Shown here in pieces: positions 26,194-33,808 of a DNA stretch of 64,000 nucleotides. Position 1 is the first letter of the stretch. The number at the start of each line of letters is the position of its first letter. The DNA comes from Azophilus sp965221465 (GTDB lineage: Bacteria; Pseudomonadota; Gammaproteobacteria; Pseudomonadales; Azotimanducaceae), in contig OZ244892.1 of the NCBI GenBank assembly GCA_965221465.1, positions 3,968,001-4,032,000 on the forward strand. Reading direction: 5' to 3'. The notes beneath the pieces were generated by a model. That model worked only from the letters and a program-made list of their open reading frames with translations, ran no database searches and was not told the DNA's origin. The translations under genes and the position numbers were made by a program.

Positions 26194-27862
26194 CGGCGGC
26201 GCATTCCTTCAAGGCATCCAATCTGCTCGTATCAATCAGTTGCGTATCTTGTTCAAACAACCCTGCGTCCTCCACCAGCTCTTCTTCGGACGGCAACAGC
26301 GCGGGGTCTGGGTCGAGCTTGTCGAAGACGGGCAGAACTCCTTTACTCTCAGTTATGGGTTGGGTCCGGGTGTCCATGGAATGGTATGAGCCAACCTGCC
26401 GTACCAGTTTGTCCAGAGTTCGGTCCGAAGCCAACAGGTTATAGCGCTGCCTCTTGTGGCCCCCAGCATTCGACTCCACGTCCGCCAAGTACGTGATGAG
26501 CTGCTCTTCCTGGTCTTGGGATAGACTCCGTCGTAGCTTGAGGTATTCGTGAAGCACTTCGCGACCTGCACCAAACTCATAGTGGTCCCGGTGAAATATG
26601 AATGCGTGGGGCAGACCAAGAAGTTGCTCGAATCCGTCGGGTGAGTCGCCATAAGCGCGCTCGAAAAACGACGGGCTTCCGCTCACCACGCCGTGCGTCG
26701 CCTGCAGCATTACCTGGAAGGACCGCAGATAATAGCGATTCCACTTCTTCCCAACGTGGGAACGGTTCTTAAGCGTGACCGGCTGGTAGCGCATCGGAAA
26801 CGACCAGATGCGAATACCCAATTCTTGGTTCAGTTCGATGTTGAGGCGCATTCGCATGTACAGGTCCTGCGGCGCATCCATGAAGTTGTAGAGCATGTAG
26901 TTCGAGAGTGATCTGAGGCCGTGGTCTGCGGCCATGCGTACGGAAGCTTCGTAAGGCTTGCGTACGCCGATGTGATCAAACGCAATCCGCAGAGGGCTGA
27001 TGCAGATTGTCGCCATTTCGCGCAAGAACATGGGTGACTTGGACAAAATGCGAGCGTCAACCCCTTGGTTGAAATCAACGCGGCGCTTCCTGGGCTTCTC
27101 GCCAGATCGCGCAAATGTTGCGCCGGCTTGAAACCCCAGGTCCCGAATCTCGGCAATGACCTCTTGGTAACGAGATGAGGCGGTAATGTTGTTGTCCATC
27201 AGGACGAGGTCCTTCCTTGGACCATGGGCGGCATCTACACCTTCGACGAGCCGCGCTAGTGGAGGCATCTCCTTCTGCGCGCCCTCCAACTTTGGGACGC
27301 CGCAAAATGAGCACTTGCGTACACAGCCCCGGCTGGCATATCCAAAATACGCGTCACGAACGGGATACTCGTAATCGATGTGCTCGAGGATGCTGTAATC
27401 CGGTATTCGTTCATCAATCGGTGTCCCGGCAACATCGTCTGCGCCGAACTCGCAATCCTGCTCGGAAAGTTGCAGTGAACGAGCAGGTGGGCCATCTAGA
27501 AGACCTTGAATGAACCGCACGCCCGCCCAACGCGGCTCCGCCGTAAATTCGCCGTGCATTAGCGACGCGGCGATTCCACCGACGAAAACGCGCTCTGGCT
27601 GCCCGCCCGCATATTGGATGGCTTGATCTATGGCAACGGAGGTTCGCTTCCACTCAAAACTGAAGAGGGTGGTCACATAAACCCGGTCCCACGGTGTATC
27701 CAACAGCGGAAGCATACCTTCGATGCCGCCGAAACCGAGTTTAGCGAATTGGATGTGGTCGCCACGGTTTCGGTGATAGGACGCGAGCTTCATGAGCCCT
27801 AGCGGGGGGTATTTGTTTCGGTATCCGGGTTCGATCAATAGTATTCGTTTCTGCGACTTCAC
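26186..27862 (-). CDS. B12-binding-type radical SAM protein
   Basis: Protein of 558 residues. Residues 1-150 look like a Rossmann-type cobalamin-binding domain (KRILLIEPGYRNKYPPLGLMKL, written in parts: ILLIEPGY and YPPLGLMKLASY), without an obvious DxHxxG. The radical SAM core carries the cluster motif C180-x3-C184-x2-C187 in RGCVRKCSFCGVP, followed by LVLMDNNITA. The C-terminal 200 residues are unrecognised. The enzyme should generate a 5'-deoxyadenosyl radical or transfer a methyl group; its target is unknown. GTG 27862 overlaps the stop of the upstream GHKL gene (GTGA), so it is coupled. A radical SAM enzyme between two GHKL ATPases is unusual. Confidence 0.85.
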   Translation of the reverse strand: MKSQKRILLIEPGYRNKYPPLGLMKLASYHRNRGDHIQFAKLGFGGIEGMLPLLDTPWDRVYVTTLFSFEWKRTSVAIDQAIQYAGGQPERVFVGGIAASLMHGEFTAEPRWAGVRFIQGLLDGPPARSLQLSEQDCEFGADDVAGTPIDERIPDYSILEHIDYEYPVRDAYFGYASRGCVRKCSFCGVPKLEGAQKEMPPLARLVEGVDAAHGPRKDLVLMDNNITASSRYQEVIAEIRDLGFQAGATFARSGEKPRKRRVDFNQGVDARILSKSPMFLREMATICISPLRIAFDHIGVRKPYEASVRMAADHGLRSLSNYMLYNFMDAPQDLYMRMRLNIELNQELGIRIWSFPMRYQPVTLKNRSHVGKKWNRYYLRSFQVMLQATHGVVSGSPSFFERAYGDSPDGFEQLLGLPHAFIFHRDHYEFGAGREVLHEYLKLRRSLSQDQEEQLITYLADVESNAGGHKRQRYNLLASDRTLDKLVRQVGSYHSMDTRTQPITESKGVLPVFDKLDPDPALLPSEEELVEDAGLFEQDTQLIDTSRLDALKECAADG

Positions 27863-29439
27863 GCGACTCTCCTGGGTCGCTTTCCGGGCATAAGAGCCGC
27901 TTGAATCTTCGTCTGAATATTGGTGAAATCCTTCTCAGCAAGTTCGTTATTAAGAACCTCGAAAACCGTTCGCAGGACGTTCCTCGACTGCTTATTCAGG
28001 TGTGCCCAAGCATCATTGGTCTTCGTCCTTCGAACCTGTCGTACCTGGGTGAGCGCGGTCTCAACGTCCTTCTGTTTTCTGTGCAACTGTTCGCGCTCGG
28101 CCTTAGGGCGCTTCCGTTGCTTGGAGGCGGATTCTAAGTTTGACATGGCCCGCTCCAGTTTTTTGATTGTGGCTTGTTGCTCTTCTACAGACACGAACCC
28201 TATTTCGATGGAAGTTTTGGCGGAGTCAATTTGTTCTTGTGCACGGGTCGTGAGGACCTTTACAGACTTATTCCTCTGAACAGATTCATTCCTGATTTCC
28301 TTTTCCAGCAGTACAGCCTGATCTTGGAATCTATCTTGTAGTTTGCTCCATGTTCTAGACTCCTCGAAATTGTCTCGTTGCGCATTCGGCATCAAAGAAA
28401 GATCTGTGACGTAGATTTCACCAAAACACCAACGCGCGAGGTTTTGAGAGCGAAACAGTTTCTGGATGATTCTGTGATCGCCAACTGCTATGTTGTGCAT
28501 TCGCAAGCGAAGCCCGGAGAATGCTACATCTGCAAGTGCCCCGTGCCTTTCGTGTACAGCCAACCATCCCCACCACCCGCGCGCGGGGTTGCTCTCCAGA
28601 GGAAGAGGCACAATATTGGTCACCTTGACGGTCCGGGGGTTGTTACCCCTGGCATCGGCGGTTTCGAAGGTGTCTTTGAAAGGACGCCTTACGTCTCGAC
28701 GGACGTTCCCCGCGCTATCGAGAATCAGTATATCGACTGAATCGAGCGTCTGAGGGAAACCGCTCTTTGTAGCGATTTCCTTGATTTTGCCTGCATAAGA
28801 CCACTGACTCGGGTCGAAAGCAACGGGTGCGGTCATCGCAAGATAATCACCCAATGCGCGCTCCTTTAAAAGAGAGCTATTCTTTGGAACACCTTCCAGT
28901 GTTACCTGTAGGTAGCGATCTTGGTCACCTGTCTCCTCTTCTTTAATCGTCGAGTGACTTTCGATTGCCTCTACTATCGTCGCAGGCTTTTGACCACGCT
29001 CCGTCAGACGGTTAATTCCATCGGCGTCGAACTCTACTGTGCACCTCCTACCGTCTCCGTCTGAAGTTTCGAATAGGAGTTTATTGCAGTAACTAATGCC
29101 AGCCATCCGGCCGATGCCTCGAAACCCAGCATTCTGCACCGCGTCAACATCGGATCTACCCTTATTCGAACTGCCTAGGTCAAGCAGGTATTCTGCAGCA
29201 GCTTCTGGACTAAGGCCGGACCCGTTATCGCGTATTGTCAAGGTTCTAGATGTTGAATCGATTCTAACCTCAATTGCGCCTTCACTGGCGTCAAGTAACC
29301 CCATACGGCGAGCGTCTCTGATGCTGTCGTAGGAATTTTGTATGTACTCGCGAATACTGTGTAATGGCTCGCTATACATCCCGCGGGTGATGGTCTCTAG
29401 CAGATGTACGCCGAGTGTTGGCTGTCGGTTGAATGTCAT
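27859..29439 (-). CDS. GHKL (Hsp90/MORC-like) ATPase B
   Basis: Protein of 526 residues. The N-terminal GHKL domain has N-box EYIQNSYDSI (N35, D38), G1 box IRDNGSGL (D71 to G75) and G2 box GFRGIGR (105-111). A transducer-like middle domain follows, and residues of about 380-500 form a charged coiled coil (for example IKKLERAMSNLESASKQRKR). The tail is basic. It begins four bases after the HerA-like stop and overlaps the radical SAM start. Paralogue of the GHKL protein at 24712 but with a longer coiled coil, which suggests a heteromeric pair or SMC/MORC-like DNA clamp (inference). Confidence 0.85.
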   Translation of the reverse strand: MTFNRQPTLGVHLLETITRGMYSEPLHSIREYIQNSYDSIRDARRMGLLDASEGAIEVRIDSTSRTLTIRDNGSGLSPEAAAEYLLDLGSSNKGRSDVDAVQNAGFRGIGRMAGISYCNKLLFETSDGDGRRCTVEFDADGINRLTERGQKPATIVEAIESHSTIKEEETGDQDRYLQVTLEGVPKNSSLLKERALGDYLAMTAPVAFDPSQWSYAGKIKEIATKSGFPQTLDSVDILILDSAGNVRRDVRRPFKDTFETADARGNNPRTVKVTNIVPLPLESNPARGWWGWLAVHERHGALADVAFSGLRLRMHNIAVGDHRIIQKLFRSQNLARWCFGEIYVTDLSLMPNAQRDNFEESRTWSKLQDRFQDQAVLLEKEIRNESVQRNKSVKVLTTRAQEQIDSAKTSIEIGFVSVEEQQATIKKLERAMSNLESASKQRKRPKAEREQLHRKQKDVETALTQVRQVRRTKTNDAWAHLNKQSRNVLRTVFEVLNNELAEKDFTNIQTKIQAALMPGKRPRRVA

Positions 29440-29443
29440 GGAC

Positions 29444-31150
29444 TCACCCTTGATAATAGGCGTTGCGAGGGAACTTAAGCTTCAGTGTTCCGGAACTAAA
29501 TCGCGTGTGATTGACCATCAACTCCCCCTTCCGAAGGTAAGGGACTCGTTTGGATTGGCGACCCGGCAAACCTTTGATTTCAGGATCTTTGTGGGCTTCA
29601 ATTGCGGTAGTTCGTCCAAAAACTTGCGTTCCACAATTCCCTGTTACACGGCTGTCAACTCCAGTTCTGAACTGCTCTGCCCCAAAAAGAATGATACCTT
29701 CGGACCGACCACGCTCGCTGATTTCTCGCAGGTGTCGGGTGATCGTTCTGCCTTGGCCATGCGTTGGCGCAAACTTATTCAATTCGTCGGCGAATAAAAT
29801 CACTGTTTCAATGTTCTCGTACTCTTCAACTTCATCGTCGTCTGTAGTCGCTTCCGTATCCCCCGTCTTGGCACCTCGAATGAGTTGAATAATATGCCCC
29901 ACAACGAAGCTCTGGAGATAATCTGGGAGTTGAGCAATGTCAACGACGACAACGTTTCCCGGGGAAAGATGCCCTAGAATATCGCTTAGCGATACCTGCG
30001 ATAGTTTGTCTGCATTGATGCTGATTTCGTCAAAAATCGGGTTTTTTGTGCGCTGGCTCAATAAGCGCGAAAAGCGCCTCCACGATACTACCGGTATAGT
30101 CTTGTCTGGAGTGCTTCCAGCCCATTCTCTGACTGAGTCTCGGAACCCGTTCCAGTTCGATCCTTCACTGACGTTTGTCATACAGTACGTAGCACAACTA
30201 ACTAATGTGTCTCGTGAGTCATCAATGTCTTCGAATATCAAGTGTAGGTTTTTCAATACGTCTTCTACTTCGTAGCTGTATCGGTACGCGATGCCCGCCT
30301 TTACGTTTTTCTCCACAAGACTCGGGTCGAGTTTTGTTTGTGCATGAGAGGCAGAAGATGAGTCGGAGAATGGGTAGAAATATGTCACATTTTTCAATGG
30401 CTCTGCTTCGAGGCCACACTTCTCCCAGTCCTCAGTTGTTCCCGCTGTTAGATCGGCGGCTTTTTCATGTACGCGAAGAAGGTCAGAGCCTTTGACGTTC
30501 AGTATCAGGAAGGCGGTTTGGTCCCCTCCTTTCCGCCCCCACCCGTCTCCGCCTTGTCTTTGTTGTATCGCGGACAGCAAAAACATGGCGTAGCTTGTTT
30601 TAGTGGCAAGCCCAGAGACACCTGAAATGTTCAGATGAGCGCCTTCTGGACCGATTAGATAATCCGCGTCGACGTCAACATGTAGCGTCAATTGGGTATT
30701 CTCCGGGCCCGACATGGTAATGAACCCGGCGGGTGTGGAGCACCTGTAGTCCTCTATTCCAAGCGCTTGCCTGACTTCCAGCTCTTCGGGCCAATGAACC
30801 TTCGCGCCGTGAGGAATCGGCATTTCAATGTCGAGGGAGTTGTAAACTACTTCGGCGTCAGCGTAGGTAGTCACTACGCGAGAGACTCTGGGCGCGATTG
30901 TAGATTTGCCGAAGTCGGCCGACACATATCCGCTAAGAGGGCTAAGTTCGTCCGATACCTGGAAAATTTCATGAATGATTGCGTAGAAATGCCCCGTATC
31001 CCTGGTAGCGTCCTCAGGGGAAACAATGCGCACAAAGTCAAACGGTTTCAAATGAACGTCGGATGTGAGCCAAAACCGAACATGTCCTGTCGTTGTGGGA
31101 TTCTGCTCTGTCGCAATCACCCTTCCAATTGGATCTGTGTTACTCACCAA
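29444..31150 (-). CDS. herA: HerA-like FtsK/HerA-superfamily ATPase
   Basis: Protein of 568 residues. An N-terminal beta-barrel (HAS-barrel-like: GRVIATEQNPTTTGHVRFWL and following strands) precedes a RecA-like pump domain. The Walker A region is GVSGLATKTS (177-186), a variant loop lacking the usual GKT, and Walker B is VILFADELNKFAP. A likely arginine finger is in REISERGRSEGI. HerA ATPases translocate DNA and partner with NurA nuclease, which is encoded immediately upstream here. Start is TTG 31150 or GTG 31147, after AAAAGG. Spacing to nurA about 40 bases, to the GHKL gene 4 bases. Confidence 0.86.
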   Translation of the reverse strand: MVSNTDPIGRVIATEQNPTTTGHVRFWLTSDVHLKPFDFVRIVSPEDATRDTGHFYAIIHEIFQVSDELSPLSGYVSADFGKSTIAPRVSRVVTTYADAEVVYNSLDIEMPIPHGAKVHWPEELEVRQALGIEDYRCSTPAGFITMSGPENTQLTLHVDVDADYLIGPEGAHLNISGVSGLATKTSYAMFLLSAIQQRQGGDGWGRKGGDQTAFLILNVKGSDLLRVHEKAADLTAGTTEDWEKCGLEAEPLKNVTYFYPFSDSSSASHAQTKLDPSLVEKNVKAGIAYRYSYEVEDVLKNLHLIFEDIDDSRDTLVSCATYCMTNVSEGSNWNGFRDSVREWAGSTPDKTIPVVSWRRFSRLLSQRTKNPIFDEISINADKLSQVSLSDILGHLSPGNVVVVDIAQLPDYLQSFVVGHIIQLIRGAKTGDTEATTDDDEVEEYENIETVILFADELNKFAPTHGQGRTITRHLREISERGRSEGIILFGAEQFRTGVDSRVTGNCGTQVFGRTTAIEAHKDPEIKGLPGRQSKRVPYLRKGELMVNHTRFSSGTLKLKFPRNAYYQG

Positions 31151-31189
31151 AACTTACCTTTTCTTTGCAGTAGATTAGGAATAGCATCA

Positions 31190-32281
31190 TTAGAGTATTG
31201 CTCGCATGATCATCTCGCTTCGAAATCGCGATTTGATATATCGTTCGGTCAAGTAAACGGGGTAGAGGTGGCTCGCCCAGCGGGAATCTGTCGAAGGCGT
31301 TGCCGGATGCCTAAGAGCAAGAATGTGGCTGGAGATTCGGTCACAGCGACCAGCGTCAAGCATCGGCTCGGGACCTGTTGCGTCATCCGGAAATACCTCA
31401 AGTTTCACAACCCCGTCAGTGGAAAAGGAGCCCGGATTCTGCATCGAAGCTCTTAGGCGCAAGTACCAAGCACCGATGGTTAGATTTCCGCGCGGAACGT
31501 GGACCTTGTGAGCGGGTGTCCTATGCCAAGGGTTGAGGTGAGCCACTTGCGTCCCAACGCGCTTGGCCTTAGCTCCAGAACCAACTCGCCGATTTAGTTT
31601 AAACGACTTGGATACTCCCACCACGTTCCGGAAAGCTTCCTTGTTTTGTTCAAGATTTTCGTAGAATTGGAGAGAGCCGTCGATTATGAGTAAGCGGTCG
31701 CGGCTCACTTTTCGTGCTGCGGCGTAATCACGAATCAGGTCGGTCTCTAGTCTGTGCATTTCGGAGAGGACCCTTTTTCGTGCACCGTCAATCGGTTCCT
31801 CGTTTTCGTCAACCCGGTAGCACTCTAAGTCGAGAGCTATCATGGGGGGCGAGGAATCCGCCGCACGACGAACTTGTTCTCGCATTTTACGTAATTCACT
31901 GTCGCGAAAACTGTCCGGCAAAAACAGTATGTTTTTGTCGGTATAGTCCTCTACCGCGATTTTCAGACCATTCAATCTTGTCGCAGCAACGCCCACCTGT
32001 GCCATGAAGATCGGCAGAAAACGTTCCTTTGGGTCGCGGATGTAACCTGCGTTGATTGTTCGCATCGACCCGTCCACAAAGTAACGAAAGAGCGATGGGT
32101 CTGTGGAGGGCGCGTCTGGGACTTCTATCTGACTTAGCTTGGGCCTCGGGCTCTCGAATGGCCGATAGTCAAGTTTTGGACTCGGGAATTCATCTTCATC
32201 GCCAGTGATTGTCGCAGCGCCGGAAACCGGGCTGTAACACTTCAACCCTAGCTTTCGAAGAGCGCCAAGAACTCCTGCCAT
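31190..32281 (-). CDS. nurA: NurA-like nuclease, first gene of the operon
   Basis: Protein of 363 residues with the layout of NurA 5'-3' exo/endonucleases that work with HerA. Active-site motif I is YFVDGS (D70) and a second acidic motif is LLIIDGSL (D201), followed by the VVGVSKSF stretch; the C-terminus SHLYPVYLTERYIK matches the end of the NurA domain. ATG 32281 is chosen because TAAGGAAAGGC lies directly upstream; the open frame to TTG 32332 would run into an operator-like palindrome. First gene of a five-gene minus-strand operon (nurA, herA, GHKL, radical SAM, GHKL). Confidence 0.8.
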   Translation of the reverse strand: MAGVLGALRKLGLKCYSPVSGAATITGDEDEFPSPKLDYRPFESPRPKLSQIEVPDAPSTDPSLFRYFVDGSMRTINAGYIRDPKERFLPIFMAQVGVAATRLNGLKIAVEDYTDKNILFLPDSFRDSELRKMREQVRRAADSSPPMIALDLECYRVDENEEPIDGARKRVLSEMHRLETDLIRDYAAARKVSRDRLLIIDGSLQFYENLEQNKEAFRNVVGVSKSFKLNRRVGSGAKAKRVGTQVAHLNPWHRTPAHKVHVPRGNLTIGAWYLRLRASMQNPGSFSTDGVVKLEVFPDDATGPEPMLDAGRCDRISSHILALRHPATPSTDSRWASHLYPVYLTERYIKSRFRSEMIMRAIL

Positions 32282-32330
32282 GCCTTTCCTTAAAGCCGCA
32301 CTTGGGCCCCACCAAGAGGGCCATTCCCCC

Positions 32331-32390
32331 AAGACGTTAACAGATCAACGTCTTGTGTCGCGTGGCGTTATGCTATTAACCTGATGTTAA
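32331..32390 (-). promoter_or_regulatory. Two inverted repeats upstream of nurA
   Basis: AAGACGTT, eight bases, AACGTCTT (32331-32354) is a perfect inverted repeat 50-73 bases before the nurA start. A second, TTAAC, five bases, GTTAA (32376-32390), lies just beyond. The region is AT-rich and is the only sizeable non-coding space in the operon, so these are candidate operators around the promoter. No regulator gene is adjacent. Confidence 0.5.
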
Positions 32391-32716
32391 CACTGCCAGT
32401 ATCGTGTTCGTAACCCGCGTGATGGTCCAGCGCGAGATTAGGGTGAAGCAAAGGTTGATTCCAACGCGAATTGAGGGTGAAGGGATGTTAGCCGCATGTT
32501 CTCGGAATGATTGCGGACATCCAAACGCGGTGGCTATGTACCGTCAGGCAGCAAGGTTCGCCCAACTCGCGGAGCAAGGCGGCATCTGCGGTAAAGTGTA
32601 CTGTTTTCATGGGGTTGCGCGGCTAGAGCAGACAATGATCATTGTCTGCGGTCCATCGGCCAGCAGTAACGGACTCGGACTTCCGCGTGGAAGACCTCTT
32701 GGCCAACTTGCGTCTC
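32391..32716. other. Non-coding stretch between the nurA promoter region and DUF2283
   Basis: About 325 bases with no convincing gene. A plus-strand open frame (32404-32733, 109 codons) has no recognisable motif and runs antisense into the DUF2283 gene. The only clear structure is the 22-bp palindrome at 32628-32649. Confidence 0.5.
32628..32649. repeat. Perfect 22-bp palindrome
   Basis: The 11-base half-site GCAGACAATGA is followed immediately by its exact reverse complement, with no spacer. It lies 68 bases past the end of the DUF2283 gene. There is no T-tract, so it is more like a protein-binding or recombination site than a terminator. Confidence 0.7.
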
Positions 32717-32932
32717 CTATCCGGCTCGCTTAGACCGCAGTGGCAATGCAGTGGTTTCCACTGTCGTCAAGTCGAGGCGAGCGGAAGCATGGTCGATATC
32801 GAACCCAACCAGGCCGCCGCTGGCGTCCAGATCGACGTTTACTCCATCGGCAACCTCCAGCGCTTCAGCACTGGTCCCGTCGCTGAGTTCCAAGCAGAGG
32901 CCGTCCGTTTCCTCGTAGTAGTGCAGCTTCAT
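32717..32932 (-). CDS. DUF2283 family protein
   Basis: Small protein of 71 residues with the DUF2283 pattern: MKLHYYEETDGLCLELSDG at the start, then EVADGVNVDLDASGGLVGFDID and DHASARLDL. DUF2283 proteins are short beta-rich proteins often found beside toxin-like genes (DUF4258 or RelE-like) and are suspected antitoxins. Here it follows a HepT-like gene by 23 bases with an AGGAACAA ribosome site. Whether the two form a functional pair is unclear. Confidence 0.8.
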   Translation of the reverse strand: MKLHYYEETDGLCLELSDGTSAEALEVADGVNVDLDASGGLVGFDIDHASARLDLTTVETTALPLRSKRAG

Positions 32933-32955
32933 TTGTTCCTACTCGATTGCAGGCC

Positions 32956-33324
32956 TCAAGATTCTTCCATCTCGTCCCGAATCACTCGCAGCAACGGGAT
33001 GAGCGCCGGAATCTCCTCCGCTATGACCCGCCAGAGGAGATTCGTATCCACGGCGAAGTAGGCAGGGGCGATGCGATTTCGCAATCCGACGGTGTCGCCC
33101 CATGGTATTTCGTCGTGCCGCTCGCGCACTTCGTCGGGAATCCGCTTCGCCGCCTCGCCAATCAAAATCAGATTGCGAACCGTCGCGTCCAAGGTCAGCT
33201 CGTCGTTGAGGAACGCGGCGTGGGTCATGCCAGTGGTGTATCTGATGACCTTGTCCGACGCTTCGATCATGTCTGCCAAAAAGCATCGCCATTGCCTGGT
33301 CGGTACATCGGACGGGTCAAACAT
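32956..33324 (-). CDS. HepT-like (DUF86) protein with a mutated active-site motif
   Basis: All-helical protein of 122 residues resembling HepT/DUF86 toxins (RNase component of HepT-MntA): IEASDKVIRYTTGM, ATVRNLILIGEAAKRIP and LRNRIAPAYFAVDTNLLW. The catalytic motif of HepT is RX4HXY; here it reads RNRIAPAY, so the histidine position is proline, a change possible by one base. The partner nucleotidyltransferase MntA, usually next door, is missing; a restriction-enzyme fragment sits upstream instead and overlaps the start. Probably an inactive or repurposed HepT. Confidence 0.8.
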   Translation of the reverse strand: MFDPSDVPTRQWRCFLADMIEASDKVIRYTTGMTHAAFLNDELTLDATVRNLILIGEAAKRIPDEVRERHDEIPWGDTVGLRNRIAPAYFAVDTNLLWRVIAEEIPALIPLLRVIRDEMEES

Positions 33325-33445
33325 GGACGGCCTCCCGCTTTACATGGGAACGGGATTCCTGCCGCCCCTCGTCCAGCACCCAATGCCGAGCCGCAACCTC
33401 GTAGGGCGAATTGAGAATGGGGGATTGGTAGAAGGCATCCGACAT
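33317..33445 (-). pseudogene. Truncated N-terminus of a type III restriction endonuclease-like protein, copy A
   Basis: Open frame of 42 residues starting MSDAFYQSPILNSPYEVAAR and HWVLDEGRQ. This matches the conserved N-terminus of long DEAD/DEAH restriction enzymes of the BPTD_3080 / type III res-subunit group (recognised from memory), which normally run to about 1000 residues. The homology stops after about 30 residues. Its TGA overlaps the HepT-like start. A second truncated copy lies at 41017-41211, in both cases just downstream of priA sequence. Confidence 0.6.
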
Positions 33446-33495
33446 GTCGGCATTCTATCCGAAGGCCCGCTACCTCGCTCCGCGCTCGATAGGAG

Positions 33496-33682
33496 TCAAA
33501 ACGAATCCGCCGGATCCACATCCATCGCCCAACGCACGGCGCGTGGCGCGGTTGCGTCGGCGATGCCGGTAGCGGCCTCTCCGGACATTGCGCAACGATT
33601 CGAGAGACGGTGTGGCGCTTCCCAGAAGCAGGGGAATGTCGAGCGTCTGGGCGCGCTTGACGGCAACGTCGCGCGCCGAATA
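33496..33682 (-). pseudogene. Rearranged fragment of the priA 3' region
   Basis: Closely similar to the priA gene at 41263-43428 but with its middle missing. Bases 33496 to about 33566 match the priA end (same last residues WAMDVDPADSF before the stop), and about 33558-33682 match 42308-42432, roughly 970 bases further inside priA. The junction lies at the shared CGGCGATGC. Several mismatches show that the copies have diverged. Direct orientation, 7.8 kb from the intact gene. Confidence 0.85.
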
Positions 33683-33808
33683 AGGCCGTCAGCTCAATGA
33701 CTCAAGCCAAGGATCCACCGCGTTTCGCGCTCCCGCTTTCACGCGAGCACATGCCGACCGACTATTCGATTTCGCTGGAAGTGCTGACGTCAGCCTACGC
33801 CGCCGGTT

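Noticed and set aside
32404..32733. Plus-strand 109-codon frame next to the nurA promoter region
   Set aside because: No motif, no good ribosome site, and it reads antisense into the DUF2283 gene.
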